Source: Nemertoderma westbladi (Eukaryota; Xenacoelomorpha; Nemertodermatida; Nemertodermatidae). Taken from it: a stretch of 53,342 nucleotides of DNA. The notes under the pieces are model-generated. The model was not told the origin of the DNA. It saw only the letters and a list, made by a program, of their open reading frames with translations, and did no database searches. Shown piece after piece: positions 28,508 through 41,460 of this stretch; within the stretch, counting starts at the first letter, position 1; each line of letters opens with the position of its first letter. The stretch lies in NCBI GenBank assembly GCA_032718475.1, contig JAUCBJ010007385.1:1-53342 (forward strand), given 5' to 3'. A program made the translations under genes and the position numbers.

Positions 28508-31481
28508 TATCGTTCGGAGTGGGCGTGTGACTCTATTATTTTATATTATTTTATTATTTTTATATTTATGTATGTATTACTATGTAATTTTATTATAATC
28601 GTTTTATTTAATTTAGTAGAATATTATTTAGCGATTATTTTGTAGAATAGTGCAATATATTCGTGTTTATTACGTACATACTTACTTATATTATATTTAG
28701 TGCGACGGCGAAGAAATAATTATTTTTCTCTTTCCTTACTGTCCGTATTATATTATAAATACGTAACTACAGTAAGATGAAATGTCTGTACTTATTAAAG
28801 TACAATAAAGCCACTACTATATTTAAGTATTATTGGTAGGCAGAGTATTAGGAATGCAAAGTTCAGATCCTCGTGTCTCGGCTAAACCAAGCTCTGGGTA
28901 GACCTTGGAAACGACTTGCCTCTTCACACTGACATTGCTTCGTGCGATATTGCTCTCATACCGTATATTAAATAATACATATAGTAGCGTGATGTCCCTT
29001 TAACAGTAGCGTATAACGCAAAATAAATCTGTTAAACCCTTTGACCATCTGTAATTCTAGTCGATTAAGATATCGTGGCACCCACCGATATACTTGAAAG
29101 ACAAATTATAGAATCAGTGGTTAACGTCCCCAGACAAGTTCTGGAATAAATCGGTGCCCATCTCAAATATTAATTAGTTAATATTTACAAATCAAATAAG
29201 TCAAAATCTGTAAAATTCAGATCCTTCAACAATTCTAGTCAATTAAGATATCGTAGCATTTACCGATATTCTTAAAGAGACAATTTTCTTAGAATTAAGG
29301 ATCTTGTGTCCCTAGACATGTTCTAGAATCAAAACATGTCCATTTAATTATCAAATAATAAAATTTCAGGGAATAAATTTAAATTCATGCCTTTTAATGA
29401 ATTTAATAAATTGCCATTTTTACAAAATCTGTAAAATTCAGATCCTTCAACAATTCTAGTCAATTAAGATATCGTAGCATTTACCGATATTCTTAAAGAG
29501 ACAGTTTTCTTAGAATTAAGGATCTTGTGTCCCTAGACAAGTTCTAGAATCAAAATATGTCCATTTAATTATCAAATAATAAAATTTCAGGGAATAAATT
29601 TAAATTCATGCCTTTTAATGAATTTAATAAATTGCCATTTTTACGCAATTTATAAAGTTCCCAAGATTCCATTAATTAATAGATCAAGGGAGCGGAGATT
29701 TATCTTATCATGCGTATGAGTGTGTGAAAGTCTCCCAAACATAGTCAATAGCCGATAAAATTCATAAAGTCATGTATAAAACAGAACATTGACTATTAAA
29801 GAATACTATTAAATAACATCCCAGATCTGTATGCATTGGAATCACCCTAATTCTACCGCTAGCTTTGCATAATGTCACCATAGCAACAACCACGCTAGAA
29901 TTAGAATTGAGTTAAACGAACAATAGAAAGCTTGTCCCATTGAATAGCATAGGGAATAAATAGCGCACTACTAGTATCCAAGGATACATAATAATACAGT
30001 GACATTCTGGAAGGCATTGACTAACGGACAAGTGACCCGAGTGTGTGTAATTTGTGACAAGTTGTGTGTGTGGTACTTGTGAGCTTATAGGCGAATGTTA
30101 CTACTAAGGTGTGTTTACAGTAGCCAGTCGCAATCGTAAAGTAACCTAACTCTCCAAGGAAAACCTGAAGTACATCTAAGCCTTTGGGACGGACAGTTGA
30201 GTGACTTGTGCCGGTTGTCGTTGTCGTTGTGCGGCTACGTCGTTGGCGAAAGTACAGCGGCGACGACACATCGGCGCTGAGGATCTCGTACTGTCCGGGG
30301 GTTGATTGGGGTAGGCAGCGACGCCCGCTCGCCTAAATGTGGACTCATTATAATATGGATAAACTCATATATAGCAGATATGATGTCGACTATATATCCT
30401 GCCCAGCGGAGTCGGAACCATAAACTGAAATTCGAATGCGAAAATTCTATTCGAAATCGACTCGAAAGAAAAGACACTAAAGAAACAAATGGACGCGGTA
30501 ACTCCAACGTATATTTGGAATTCTTGATAGAAGCATTGTAACAACAAACAAATATCACCCGCGTTTACCCTACCAGACATGCGTCTTTGGTATTATTACG
30601 ATAAACGCTCTAGACCCAACTAATAAACGGAAAGACATAAACATCCACGTAAACCGAAACTTGTTGACGTATCACCTATGCTCACTCGGCTCGAACGATC
30701 CTGGAGTAAACCTACGATCAGAGTCCCGGAATACTCGGTCAAACCTCCTCATTCCTTAGTTGGACCTCAGACCTGCGATCCTGGTGGTGTCGCGGATCCT
30801 CGCGGACTGTATTCACTGTTCAAAGATCTAGTGCTACCCTAACAATTAATCGGTAACACTCCGACCGTGATTTCTAGCTAGCCGCCCATCTTACCTAGCC
30901 GGATTGTGACGCGGACATTTAATATCGCCGTTTAACCCTTACCATCGTCCCGGCTTGACACGATATAACCTGTCACCAGAGTGGCGGAGAACGTTGTACC
31001 AAACGAGTTAAACGCTATTCTACAAAGATCAGAAAGGAAACCTACGTTTGTTCAGATAAACGTAAGTTATAACAGCAAGTCCAAGCGATAAACGAATTGT
31101 CTTTATCTCAGTTCGATTGTGAAATCCAGAATCTCTAAGAAGATATCGCACTTAGACAACCCCATTCTCTGCGAGAGTTTTTGGATGAACGTATCCAGCT
31201 ACGAGCGGAGGAAAATCAGCTCGAGGAGAAGCATATCGAAACGGCGGATACCCCGACCATAATCCTACACCTTCTGATGCAATCATATTGCACCCTTCAC
31301 CCAGGATTTACAGCCCTCCTAGTAAAGTGGCTCCCCCAAAGAGAAAAGGACTCTTGCTAGCCTCAAGAAACTGCGTAAACGCCGTCCGCGCAAGAAAGAC
31401 TAACTGTTTAGAGTATTTTTATATTTTAGAAACTGTGATTTGTATATTTTATAGACTGAAAATCCCATTTTCTGGGAGCGG
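28508..31481 (+). other. 3' noncoding region of the plus BEL copy
   Basis: About 3 kb with no convincing gene; short frames such as 30302-30541 and 31288-31533 have no recognisable motif. It includes tandem 221-bp repeats (29203-29644). Near 31130-31300 there is a broken stretch coding for a charged, coiled-coil-like LREFLDERIQLRAEENQLEE segment, possibly a decayed accessory ORF. The bases just before the 3' LTR, TGGGAGCGG, could serve as a weak polypurine tract. Confidence 0.6.
29203..29644 (+). repeat. Two tandem 221-bp repeats in the BEL 3' region
   Basis: aaaatctgtaaaattcag begins at 29203 and 29424, with the following ~200 bases almost identical. A third, diverged copy precedes them at about 29040-29202 (ctgtaattctagtcgattaag). 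Confidence 0.85.
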
Positions 31482-32690
31482 TGTAAAAGCTTTTGCTGAA
31501 TTGTCCGGTTATTTTTCCTTATTTTTCCCGTAAAATACTCTGTAGTTGGTTTACCAGGCATAAAAAGGCCGTGTCCTTGCTGTACTGGTGTTTTAGCGGA
31601 CATAAAAGCTATTTCTTCTGTATTTGTACTTTAGAGGACATAATCCGTAATTCTGTGACGTAAAAGCTCGATACTCTTGAAAACAGTGTCGCTACCATGA
31701 CGACGGCTAGCAGCTGATATTGCCACGTCGACGTTTCTTTGTTTCTTTGTTCTCTCGTTGTTCAGGTTGACCAATCAGAGCGTTTGTTGTCTCTGTGTTG
31801 GAGGTATATACAGAAACTCAGTAGTTCAGTGTTATGTTTTTGCCCAGAGCCTAAGAACCGGCTTTTGGCACCTCCGTGTTTCAGTTTTTAGTCTTACACT
31901 AGTAGGTTTAATTATAAGGACATATATCCTTTAACCTGCTAAATATCTCACTGCTAACTGATCATACATACTGACTGCTGAAACATTGCAAACTCATAAC
32001 AATCAGTGTTCAGTTGTTGTTTTATACTGCTATTTACTGTCAGTTCTTCATAATATGGTTGATGAATTATTATATTTGGAATAACGATAAATAACCCCGA
32101 AACCCAATATTCTTGATATACCGAAGGTAAGAGAGAAGGGTTACAGATAAACGATTGTGACTTATGTTAAAGTGGTTTGAAGTGAATCTAATGTTATTTG
32201 ATAGACCCTACATGATTCAGTCTGTGTTCCTTTTATATGTGGCTAAAATCAGTGAAGATTGGCAGATTAGTGTGCAGTATTGTGCAGCATTGTGTATGAG
32301 TGAGTCTGTTAAAGAAGCAATTCCTAAAGAATGCGCCATATATGTGAATTATAATTAAGCCATATCGTTGTGAGTAGTTTAAGTCATAACTCTGTTTATA
32401 TAGATAAAGCGCCACGTCCTAAAGGAACTGTTAATATTCCCGAAGGTGAATAATATTGTCAGAGATTATATAATACTGTCAGTCGAATAATACATTAGGC
32501 TTACATAGCAATAAAATTAAACCGTCGAACCCAATCTCCCGGGAATATCCAGCGGGTGAATGGTCGCGCACAGATTGGTTTCGACTAGTGTAGTGAATCA
32601 AATACTTGTCATAGACTAAAAACTGATTTAATATCTAGAAGACATCTTAATTTGGTGGGTTAAACTGCCAAAGGTCTGAAAGCGCGAACA
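31482..32690 (+). repeat. 3' LTR of the plus BEL copy (1,209 bp)
   Basis: TG...CA termini as in the 5' LTR. It ends at ...GCGAACA (32690), directly followed by coding sequence of a LINE ORF1. It contains the 64-codon small ORF at 32164-32358. Confidence 0.9.
32164..32358 (+). CDS. Small ORF inside the 3' LTR (64 aa)
   Basis: The third copy of the MLKWFEVNLM... frame, with Ile for Ser and Ala for Thr relative to the 5' LTR copy. Probably not a gene, but kept here because it is open in every LTR. Confidence 0.3.
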   Translation: MLKWFEVNLMLFDRPYMIQSVFLLYVAKISEDWQISVQYCAALCMSESVKEAIPKECAIYVNYN

Positions 32691-34050
32691 CGAGGTTTTA
32701 AATACGCGAAAAAACCTCATATTCAAAGGTCTCCGGGAATACCGCGGAGAAAACCCTGAGAACTTGGTACGTAGTTTTATTCTAGAGATTCTGGGTGTGC
32801 GATCCGCTCATGAAGAATTGGAAATCGAATGCGCTTATCGCCTTGGTAAACCCAGTTCTGACCGTCCACGCCCATTAAAGGTCGAGTTTCTACGACTTAA
32901 GGATAGAAACATCATTTGGGAGGCTGGTAAGGCACTCATCGGCACCGAGTTCCGAATGACCTCGGACTACCCTAAAGAAATCCGAGATCAACGTCAAGTT
33001 CTCTACAGATTATCGCGTGAGGCACGCAATCAGGGGTATCTTTCTAATGTCCAAGGAAGCATTCTAACTGTAAATGGTCGCCGATTTACGGGATGGGATA
33101 TAGCAGCTGACACTAACATATCGCTGGAGAAGTTGATGAATGTTGGTGGAAGTTACGCCCCTAGTCACCGGAATCCGTATCGAAGCCGTCTGGTGGGGAA
33201 CAACAGCAATGTTTTTTCGGGCGGCACGTTCTCTCAGGCTGTAAACTCTGCTGCCGCCGTTCCGGTTGATGTTGCCCGCAAGGAACCCGATACATCCAAC
33301 AGTTTTATGGTCAGTGCGAGCAATGGCTCTGGTACTGATACAGATTACTTACATTTTGGTAATAATAGTAGTACCGGTAACGATCATTTATATAATTCTA
33401 CTAATCAGTCATTTTACCGGTCTGTACAAGTACCCATGCCCACAGTACCGATATCTAATAGTGTTAACACTGAGAATGTCACAAGCTATGCTTCAGGTGC
33501 AGCTCACCTGGCTAGGCACGTTGAGACAACAACACACACAGTCAGCAGCATGCATAATAGTGATAGTTTAATTCCTGCTACCGGTACCAGCAGTACTGCC
33601 TCCGGTACTGGTACTGTGGACATGACGCAATCAGCTCCCTGTAATGTTATTAGTGATGTAACCATGGTAACTACTGGTATTAACTCAAGTATAGACGGTA
33701 GTAGGCCGGGTGAAAGTACAGTGGAGTCAACAAGTGTGGACCCATTAGCTCCTGTTATCAGGGAACTAGAGAGTAAAGCGAAAAAGCGTGGCAGAGATAC
33801 AAGCCGCAGAAATGTGAGAAATAATGTTAAGAGAAATCGAAGTCTGGAGCAAAGGGGTCTGCGCTCGTTCTCCCTTAATAGAGTTGCAGATTATAACACT
33901 AGGTCGAGGGCAGCCTCAGCAACAACTGGCGTAGAGGGGTCGGGGGGAGGGAACCGACAGCCAGTTGCTGTTGCTGGCCAGCCGACCAACGCGGGAGTTA
34001 CTGCTCCAGCTGGTAACCCTCACCAATCGGACAACAAACAAGGGGGTTAG
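32691..34050 (+). pseudogene. LINE ORF1 (L1-type RNA-binding protein), N-terminally truncated
   Basis: The frame is open from the LTR edge. Its first codons read ...RKNLIFKGLREYRGEN, then LVRSFILEILGV, AYRLGKP, RPRPLKVEFLRLKDRNIIW and DYPKEIRDQR, which match the RRM and C-terminal domain of L1-type ORF1 nucleic-acid chaperones. From residue ~150 on it is a long Ser/Thr/Asn-rich low-complexity tail, ending with a KR-rich patch. There is no ATG in frame before 32764 within the LINE part, so the true start and N-terminal coiled coil are lost. Confidence 0.75.
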
Positions 34051-34070
34051 ATGGTAAATATTCCAGTGGG

Positions 34071-37000
34071 GTGGAAAGTGAAAGGAATTCTAACTTTCAA
34101 TTTAATAATTTTAACTTGTCTATTGGTAATCTTAATGTAGAGAGTTTGAGCTCAAGGCTCTGTGATCCCTATTTTATCGAAAATGTAAAGCAACACGATA
34201 TTTTTATATGCACCGAAACGTGGCTAGGGCCAATATCCAAACTAGATATAGATATTCAGGGTTACGAACATAAATCAGTAACAAGAAAATACAAAAAGGC
34301 AGGGGCCAAGCGGTTTTCTGGGGGGGTGACAGTATATTATAAAAATGTTCTTGGGTGCGCTATTGAAATATTAAATAGGCCAGAGTACGAAGACCTGCTT
34401 TGGCTTAGACTTATAGGTGAAAAGTTGGGACTGTACAAAGATATAGTCATTTGTGCAGTATATATTGGCGCCGATGGCCTAAGGGCACAAATCGCAGACT
34501 CCATGTGTTTATTCGACAAAATCGAGGAAGGTGTACTTTTATATGGCGAAACACATGACATAATTGTAGTAGGTGACTTGAACTCCAGGACGGGGACGGA
34601 GCTAGATTATATCGACAGCGACGATTTCACTGGAAATAGTTTCTTTGACAATTTACTACCTCCAGATTATATTGGGGAGGTGTGCAGAAAATTAGAAACA
34701 ACTGTGATAAAGTGGTTAACCAATATGGGAGAAGACTATTGCAATTGTGCCGGTCGACTGGTCTTAAGATAATGAATGGACGGGTGGGTGAAGATGCTAC
34801 ACAAGGACAATGCACATACTACTCAGTATCAGGAGCAACAGGATTGGGTAAATCAAATATTGACCTTATGCTAGTTGATACTAAATTATTACGCAACACT
34901 GTGGCTTTCAAGGTTCATGTTGACAGTATGCTACCTACCAAACACTGCATGGTAAGCGCAACATTAGCCTGGAAAGCTACAATAAGAGAATGTAATACCA
35001 CCCAGGGAAATAGTGACAAAAAACATACAAATGACTATAGTACACGGTTCTCATGGAAACAGACAAAAAGTAGTCAGTTCGTGGATCTACTTGGTTCTGA
35101 CGAATTCAAAGCCAGCGCAAACAGTCTCTTAGACGACCTCGGAAGTGGCAGTTACACGCAGGAATCTGTCGAAGAAGCAGCCAAGAAGTTAACAGACTGT
35201 ATACAGACTGTAGCGGGACAGTTATTTAAAGTCGGGACAAATAACACATGTAAGAGTAGGGATAGTACTAACGACAATAATGAGTGCCTGAGGTTTAATG
35301 ACGAATGCTTAGAAAAGCGAACGGCATTTAGGAATGCACTCAATAAGTGGAAGTCTGATCGGACAGTGGCGTCAAAAATCGTTGTATCCCACACCCGTAG
35401 TATGTATTGTAAGACACTGAGACGAGCACGGGCAAATCACAGACGTGACCAGTCACGAAATTTGGAACAGTTAAGTTTGGAGGTAAATGAGACAAGGAAA
35501 TTTTGGACTCTACTGAAAAATTCAACCGGTAACAAAAATAAATCACAACAATCTAAATTATCTCTTGATGACTTCGAAGAACATTTTAGGAACCTATGTT
35601 CTGGAACACCAGAATTTTCGGACATGGGAGTAGATCCACATGTTGACATAGACGTTAATAACAGTAAAAATTTAATGGAAAAGGAACTGTCTCAGCCCTT
35701 TACGGAGGATGAAGTAAATATTGCTATTGACAAACTTAAAAGACACAAAGCCCCGGGAATGGATATGCTACTAAATGAGTTCTTCATTGAAGGTAAAGCA
35801 GCCCTTACTCCACTAATAACCCCTTTGTTCAATGCTGTGCTCTATTCTGGTAACTTCCCAAGAGCCTGGGCTGCGGCTCTGGTAACGCCAATCTATAAGA
35901 ATAAAGGTAGTAAGGATGACGCGGGAAACTACAGAGGAATATCTTTGTTAAGTTGCTTAGGAAAACTATTCACCTCAATTCTAAACTACAGAATTTCCTG
36001 GTGGGCAGAAGGTTTTCAGTTGTTAAACGACTCCCAGGCTGCTTTTCGTGTAGGCTACAAAACAACAGACCATTTGTTTGTGTTAAGTGGGTTGATAAAT
36101 TATCTCACGTCTCATGGTAATAAACTGTATTGCGGATTTATAGATTTTCAAAAGGCATTTGACCGTGTGGAACGCGATGCTCTATGGGTGAAACTCAATT
36201 GCCTTGGATTTTCAGGAAAGATATTTCAGGTTATTAAGAGTCTCTATGAAAGTGTGAAGTCGCGAGTGAAATGGAATGGGGGCATATCTGAGGCGTATGA
36301 CTGCTTTTTGGGCGTATTGCAAGGGGAATGTTTGTCCCCGGTACTTTTTATTCTTTTTCTCAATGACCTGGAGGCTGAGCTGAGACTTGGCGGTGTGAAT
36401 GGTATCACCCTATCCCACTTGCAGCTATGTCTATTACTTTACGCGGACGATCTGGTACTAATAGCCACCACAGGATCGGACTTACAGAGATCTTTTGATA
36501 TCTTAGGGGCTTATTCAGAGTATTGGGGCCTACGGGTTAATCTGGACAAAACAAATGTCGTAGTTTTCCGGAGAGGGGGTTCATTGGCGAGAGGAGACAA
36601 ATGGTTTTATAAAGGGGAGAGTGTTGGTGTTGTCTCACAATACAATTATCTGGGAATCACCTTGTCATTTACAGGTAAATTTGCATGCGCCCAAAGAATA
36701 CTGGCGCAAAAGGCTGAAAAGGGTTTATTCTCGCTCTATAGGTATTTTATTAAATTCCCAAATTTGTCATTTGCATTGAAGTACAAGCTATTCTCGATAT
36801 TGATTGCGCCAATTTTAAGTTACGGTGCCGATGTTTGGGGATTTCATTCTGCTCCGGCAATTGAGTGTGTTCATTTAGCTTTTTTGAAACGCCTACTTGG
36901 AGTAAAACGGAGCACTCCTGATTTTGCCGTCTACGGGGAAACTGGGGCTGTGCCGCTTTCAGTTTCACGAAAGCTGACAATTGTAAAATTTTGGGTAAGA

Positions 37001-37634
37001 ACTTTGACTCTCCCGGAGACGAGACTGACTAAACGTATGTATCAGGTACTTTACGAGGATGCATTGCAGGGGTCAGCGACAAACTGGGTTTCAATGGTAA
37101 GGGATGTAATTAAATGGCCTGGGCCAAAGTTGGGCATGGGAGTCTCAAAATGTTGGGGATGCCAAATTATTCTTAAATAACGTAAGGGTAGTTTTAATGG
37201 ATCAATTCATACAAGGGTGGTGGGCTGATATATCAAACTCTTCCAAAGGACAATATTACGTTAAAGATAAATTCGGAACAGAAGAATATCTACATTTATT
37301 AAAGGACAATAATGGCTTACGTCAAACCCTCGCAAGGTTTCGGTGCTCGTCCCACAACTTAGAGATTGAAGTTGGTCGTTGGGATCACAGAGCTGTACAG
37401 GATCGGGTGTGTAAAATTTGTAACTTAGGGGAAGTAGAACATGAGTACCACTTTCTGCTTGTGTGTCCTGCTTACTCAAATATAAGGCAAACTTATTTAC
37501 GGCAATATTACACTATAAACCCATCGGTATATAAGTTTAAGGCATTACTACGGCGCAAACCAGATTTAAAAAACTTAGCTTTATATCTGAGTAAAGCATT
37601 TGCCGTAAGGGAGCGATTGCTAGCAAGATTATAG
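34071..37634 (+). pseudogene. LINE ORF2 (endonuclease + reverse transcriptase), two frameshifts
   Basis: Segment 1 (34071-~34690) is an APE-type endonuclease N-terminal half: SIGNLNVESLSS, ICTETWL, KRFSGGVTVYY, IVVGDLNSRTG. A frameshift near 34680-34710 moves the frame to segment 2 (~34690-37180): the rest of the endonuclease (YGRRLLQLCRSTGLKIMNGRVGED), then RT with HKAPGMD, NYRGISLLSC, FIDFQKAFDRV (motif A), VLQGECLSP and LLYADDLVL (motif C). A second shift near 37130-37190 leads to segment 3 (37197-37634) with a CCHC-like CKICNLGEVEHEYHFLLVCP zinc motif. It cannot make a complete protein. Confidence 0.85.
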
Positions 37635-37835
37635 TTAATGTGCAATTCAACAATAACATATACGTATGCTTGTTGTCGATTAATAATAATAATAATCAGT
37701 ATGCACAACTACTAACGGAGCTATAGGGTTTCGGGCGCTGAATACCTTCCATTGTGCACTGAATAGTAGTCCCTTTAAAGAATTCATGCTGAAACAAAAA
37801 CTCCCATGGCTCCATACTACTACCACTTACTACTA

Positions 37836-38300
37836 TAATCGGCCTGCTGCATTGCAGCTGCACATTGAGATGCTATGCTGACTTTCGCGAGATTATCCGC
37901 ATCTTCAAGGTTAGGGTCCTTTAAGAGGCGAATCAAGAAAGTCATGGGCTGTCCATCATGCCTAGTTTCCCCTTGAGGCTGCTAAAGCATAAAGTTGTGC
38001 ACAGGCTGGTCCTCACGGCGAAAGCAATGTCCTGCAAAGCGGAGGCGACTTTGTTCTAGTGTCAAACTTGGGGGAATCAATGAGACACCTCCAATGTTAT
38101 ATAGTGTCTGGTTGAAGATGTGTGCATTGAACTTGACACAGTAAACCCGACGTAGAATTCTTGAGAATGTGCCGTCCAGAGATTTGGTGTCCTCAGCAGT
38201 TAGGACTGACCGGACTCCCATAGAGGAGTACTGGTACTACCGGTGCTCCAAATAATCGGACCGTAAGTTTCCGACGGATTCTATGTGACGTCCAAATCTC
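37836..38300 (-). mobile_element. RTE-like LINE 3' fragment
   Basis: Same family as the insertion at 2203-3852, aligning to roughly its last 500 bases (AGHCFRREDQPVHN and LDGTFSRILRRV are recognisable in 37982-38221), with frame-breaking changes. The 3' end shares the TGCAGCTGCAATGCAGCA-type sequence and has a longer TAGTAG-like tail (37813-37835). Strongly 5'-truncated. Confidence 0.85.
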
Positions 38301-41300
38301 TATGTGGTAGTACTTTCTATAGTGACTGAGTCAACTAGTTCAATGCAAACCTGCATCAATCGATAAACTAAGGTCGTCGATTACACCACACGACGCATAC
38401 TCCTCGAGTTAAACTCCCTTCGAATTACGAGTGACATCTTCTGTCCATTTTAGCATTCATTTCCCAATTTTCTTAATTGTTATCCATCACCATATGTGGA
38501 TGACACTAAACGGAGTTACTAGTTGCTCAAAAACGCTTTTCCATTAGTGTCACCTCTTGAAATCTTCTCCGTGACAGGCTGTTTTGTTTGGAACCGGATG
38601 ACCCATGTTGGTGGCTTCCAGCAGAGTGAAGCATCTAAGGTTGCTCAATCCGCAGCATGGTGATGAAGCTTGTTGGTACTTTTTGAGTGATATATAAAAT
38701 GAGCATCAATACATATATATTTAAAATGTTCACTGGATGGTAGAAGAGCTATTTCTTCGTCATTCGTACGTGGCATAAAGGCCCCGTTCACACTGCCTGC
38801 CGCTTTGTGCACGCATATTCTGTGGGTGGAGTGAGCCACATAATAGGCGAAGACTCAGCTGCAAACTGTCACATTAACATCAAATTGTTGTCATTGTGAT
38901 AAGCTAGTAATTTGTGAGATATAAAGCTGTCAAGTGGAAATTTTTGTATAGAATTAAATTGTACCAAAAGTAGAGATTTTTGTCTGATGTTTATCATGTT
39001 TATGTTATCTGTTTACTAAAGTGTTCATCAAATCGTTCAACCATTGTGTGTGATATTTCATCAGAGGACCTATCCTGTTTTGTTAAGCCCCAAAACTATG
39101 ATCATTGTTTGTACTTGCTTCAGACAGCATTGAGATATGAGCATAATTATGAATGATATGAATTATGAATTATATCCTGATAGGGTTCCCCTGATTAACT
39201 ATTAGGTCCGTATAGATCAAGTATAGATCAAATTTCAATTAACTGGTGACGAGAAACCTAAATCTTTAAATGGCGGGTCGTTTTTAATAACGACATATTT
39301 AAATAATATTTATGATTAACGTTTGCTCGCCCTACATGAATAATAGCATATTTGTTTGCAGCGATCGATAGTTGACATTCCTTTGCTATTCAATTATTTG
39401 TGTAGATTTACGTTCCAGAAATCCGTGCTGGGCTTTGGAATCAATTTGTGGATACGTAAATAAGAAATAAGTTCACGTTTCACACACATTTCCATAATTT
39501 TGCATACATAACGAGTATGAGCAAACTTCGTGCATAATAATACGCCCAAAAATTGGTTATATTACAAGACTATTTCAAAATACTCTCCAATAATTCCAAT
39601 GACCGCCACTTAATAAACATTTATCTATTTAATATTGATAACAGTAACTTTCTCCACTCGGCTAAAATAATTGTTCTTATCGAACACTTTAACCGATTCA
39701 CTGTGGTGTGGCCTTATTCATTCTGATATAGCAGCACTACTTATACGCACTAGGGCATATGGAATTCATTGGAATTTAATAAATATATTCAACGGATATG
39801 GTGGAAAATATATTAGATTGTTCTAGGCCTCAATGACTAATATGAATGAATAGTAAAGTGAACTGTTAATTGAGTTCTTTGTCAACTTAATCTACTTCTA
39901 CTAGCTAGTTTGCTGTCCGAATAAACGTGGAATTACATCATTAACCTTTCCTATAATTTCAATTTTCAATGTATTGATTGCCGCTCGTTTTGCACATCTT
40001 CATTGTGCCAATATTTATACGAAATTGCAATTTGCAATATGCAATACGACCCGCTATAACCTATGTCATATATAGACCTACCTGAACTTGAGAGAAACGA
40101 AATTGCGACAACTATGGAGAATCGGGAAGCCTGGAAGGATCTCATTTCCACTCTCCGAGTTCGCTCGACCTAGTACTGTAATTAATAGTAGTAGTAGTAT
40201 TTTGTAATATTTTAATGGCAGATAGAAAACCAATATTATCTTCTGTGGTGTTATTTCGTTTGTATTTCTTCACCAGTTAAACATTTTGTATAGAAGTATA
40301 TTTGAGTATTTCTGGCCTTAAATTATTTCCGTATCTACACATAACCCTCAGTACCAGATGCCTATTCTTGGATCTCCGAATAATCAATTAACAATACTGC
40401 TGTGTAGAAATAAAGACACAGATGTGACAATGCGATAATAATTGAATATGTAACAGTTTGCTCAGGCGTTCAACCATGACATAGTTATCAAACCTATATT
40501 AATAAAAATGAGAACTATTTTACCAATTAATAGAAAGGCCGGGTGAAAGTAAGCAGTGCCTAACAATAAAAACGGTGAAGGGATGCGACTGGGATAATTA
40601 TACACAAAGTTTAAACATTCTTCAAAAGGGTGTAACTAAAGATGGAAAGCAAAAATTAACTTTTTTAACTTTTGAGATAACAACTACTAAAAAGTCAATT
40701 TGTAAATATAAGTTTTGAATCACGACCATCCCAGCAAATAATTACGTTATTTCTGAGAAGAGAATTCGATTGGTGAAAAAGGTGTTAATTGAAATGGATT
40801 TATGTAAATTACGGTATGTTGTGATTATCAGCGCATTTGTACACAGTAAATAATTTTATTTTTTTCAAAATGAGTTTCATTTCATATCAAGACGTCTTAG
40901 AGACATTGCAAAGTATATTCAGTCAGTGGTATAAAAGACAGCAGCAACACATGGACGGAATTCAATTGACAAGATAATATTTTTAAGGAATCTAAGTATT
41001 TAATATTTCCCAGAAATTTTAATGAGAGAATACTTACATCACGGCGATGGCAGGATTGTCAGCGGCTAAGGGTTTAAAGTATTATTTATTCAGTACATTT
41101 TAATGCGAACGTGACAAGTAACAATGTATTTCTGATGCAGGAAATATGGGAATTAATAGGCTTTTCCGACACAAGTCACATCCAACCGAAAAATTCACAG
41201 CAGAGTTTTAATGAATGTCATATGTGTTGATTCCTAAAGCAAATTAATGTTAATTATGTATATGCAGGTAGCGAAAACGTCATTCTGCAATGTCATCTAA

Positions 41301-41460
41301 TTTACTAACCTCCTCTGCAGCGATATGTTTTCTAATTCAAATTTAATAAAAAGTTCGATATGTACACGATATGGGCCTTCGCGCAGCACGTGAGGTGTTC
41401 CAATTTTAAGTAAGAACTATATAGAATGGATTACAAGCAAAATATTGAGAAGATTAACCA
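38301..41460. other. No gene recognised
   Basis: AT-rich, with stops in all frames; the few 60-codon frames (38645-38839, 39966-40151) have no motif or supporting signal. I see no clear transposon ends. Near 41368 begins a gggccttcgcgcagcacgtga motif that recurs at 42241. Confidence 0.5.

Larger units (their letters stand above)
16882..32690 (+). mobile_element. BEL/Pao LTR retrotransposon, full length (15.8 kb)
   Basis: Two LTRs (16882-18105 and 31482-32690) enclose a 2.3-kb leader, ORF1 (20389-22410), a gag-pol frame (22322-28507) and about 3 kb of 3' noncoding sequence. Domain order (Gag-like DUF1759, zinc knuckles, DUF1758 protease, RT, RNase H, integrase, DUF5641) is that of BEL/Pao. 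The element is much longer than typical BEL elements, which are commonly 5-9 kb. The bases outside the LTRs (GATAA at left, CGAGG at right) do not form a target duplication. The LTRs differ by roughly 17 substitutions plus several indels by eye, more than expected for a fresh insertion. Confidence 0.9.
32691..37697 (+). mobile_element. Decayed APE-type LINE with L1-like ORF1, 5' end cut at the BEL LTR
   Basis: ORF1 (to 34050), then ORF2 with AP-endonuclease and reverse transcriptase across three frame segments, then a short 3' tail ending in an (AAT)n run (37680-37697). The 5' end coincides exactly with the 3' LTR boundary at 32690/32691. The missing N-terminal coding part is not found to the left of the 5' LTR at 16881, so this is not a simple BEL insertion into an intact LINE. 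Confidence 0.85.

Noticed and set aside
29203-29644. CRISPR-like or regulatory repeat array
   Set aside because: Only two full 221-bp tandem copies inside a eukaryotic LTR element; no short repeat-spacer pattern.
30021-30580. Possible env-like or accessory ORFs downstream of BEL pol
   Set aside because: Several overlapping short frames on both strands without a signal peptide, transmembrane segment or conserved motif.
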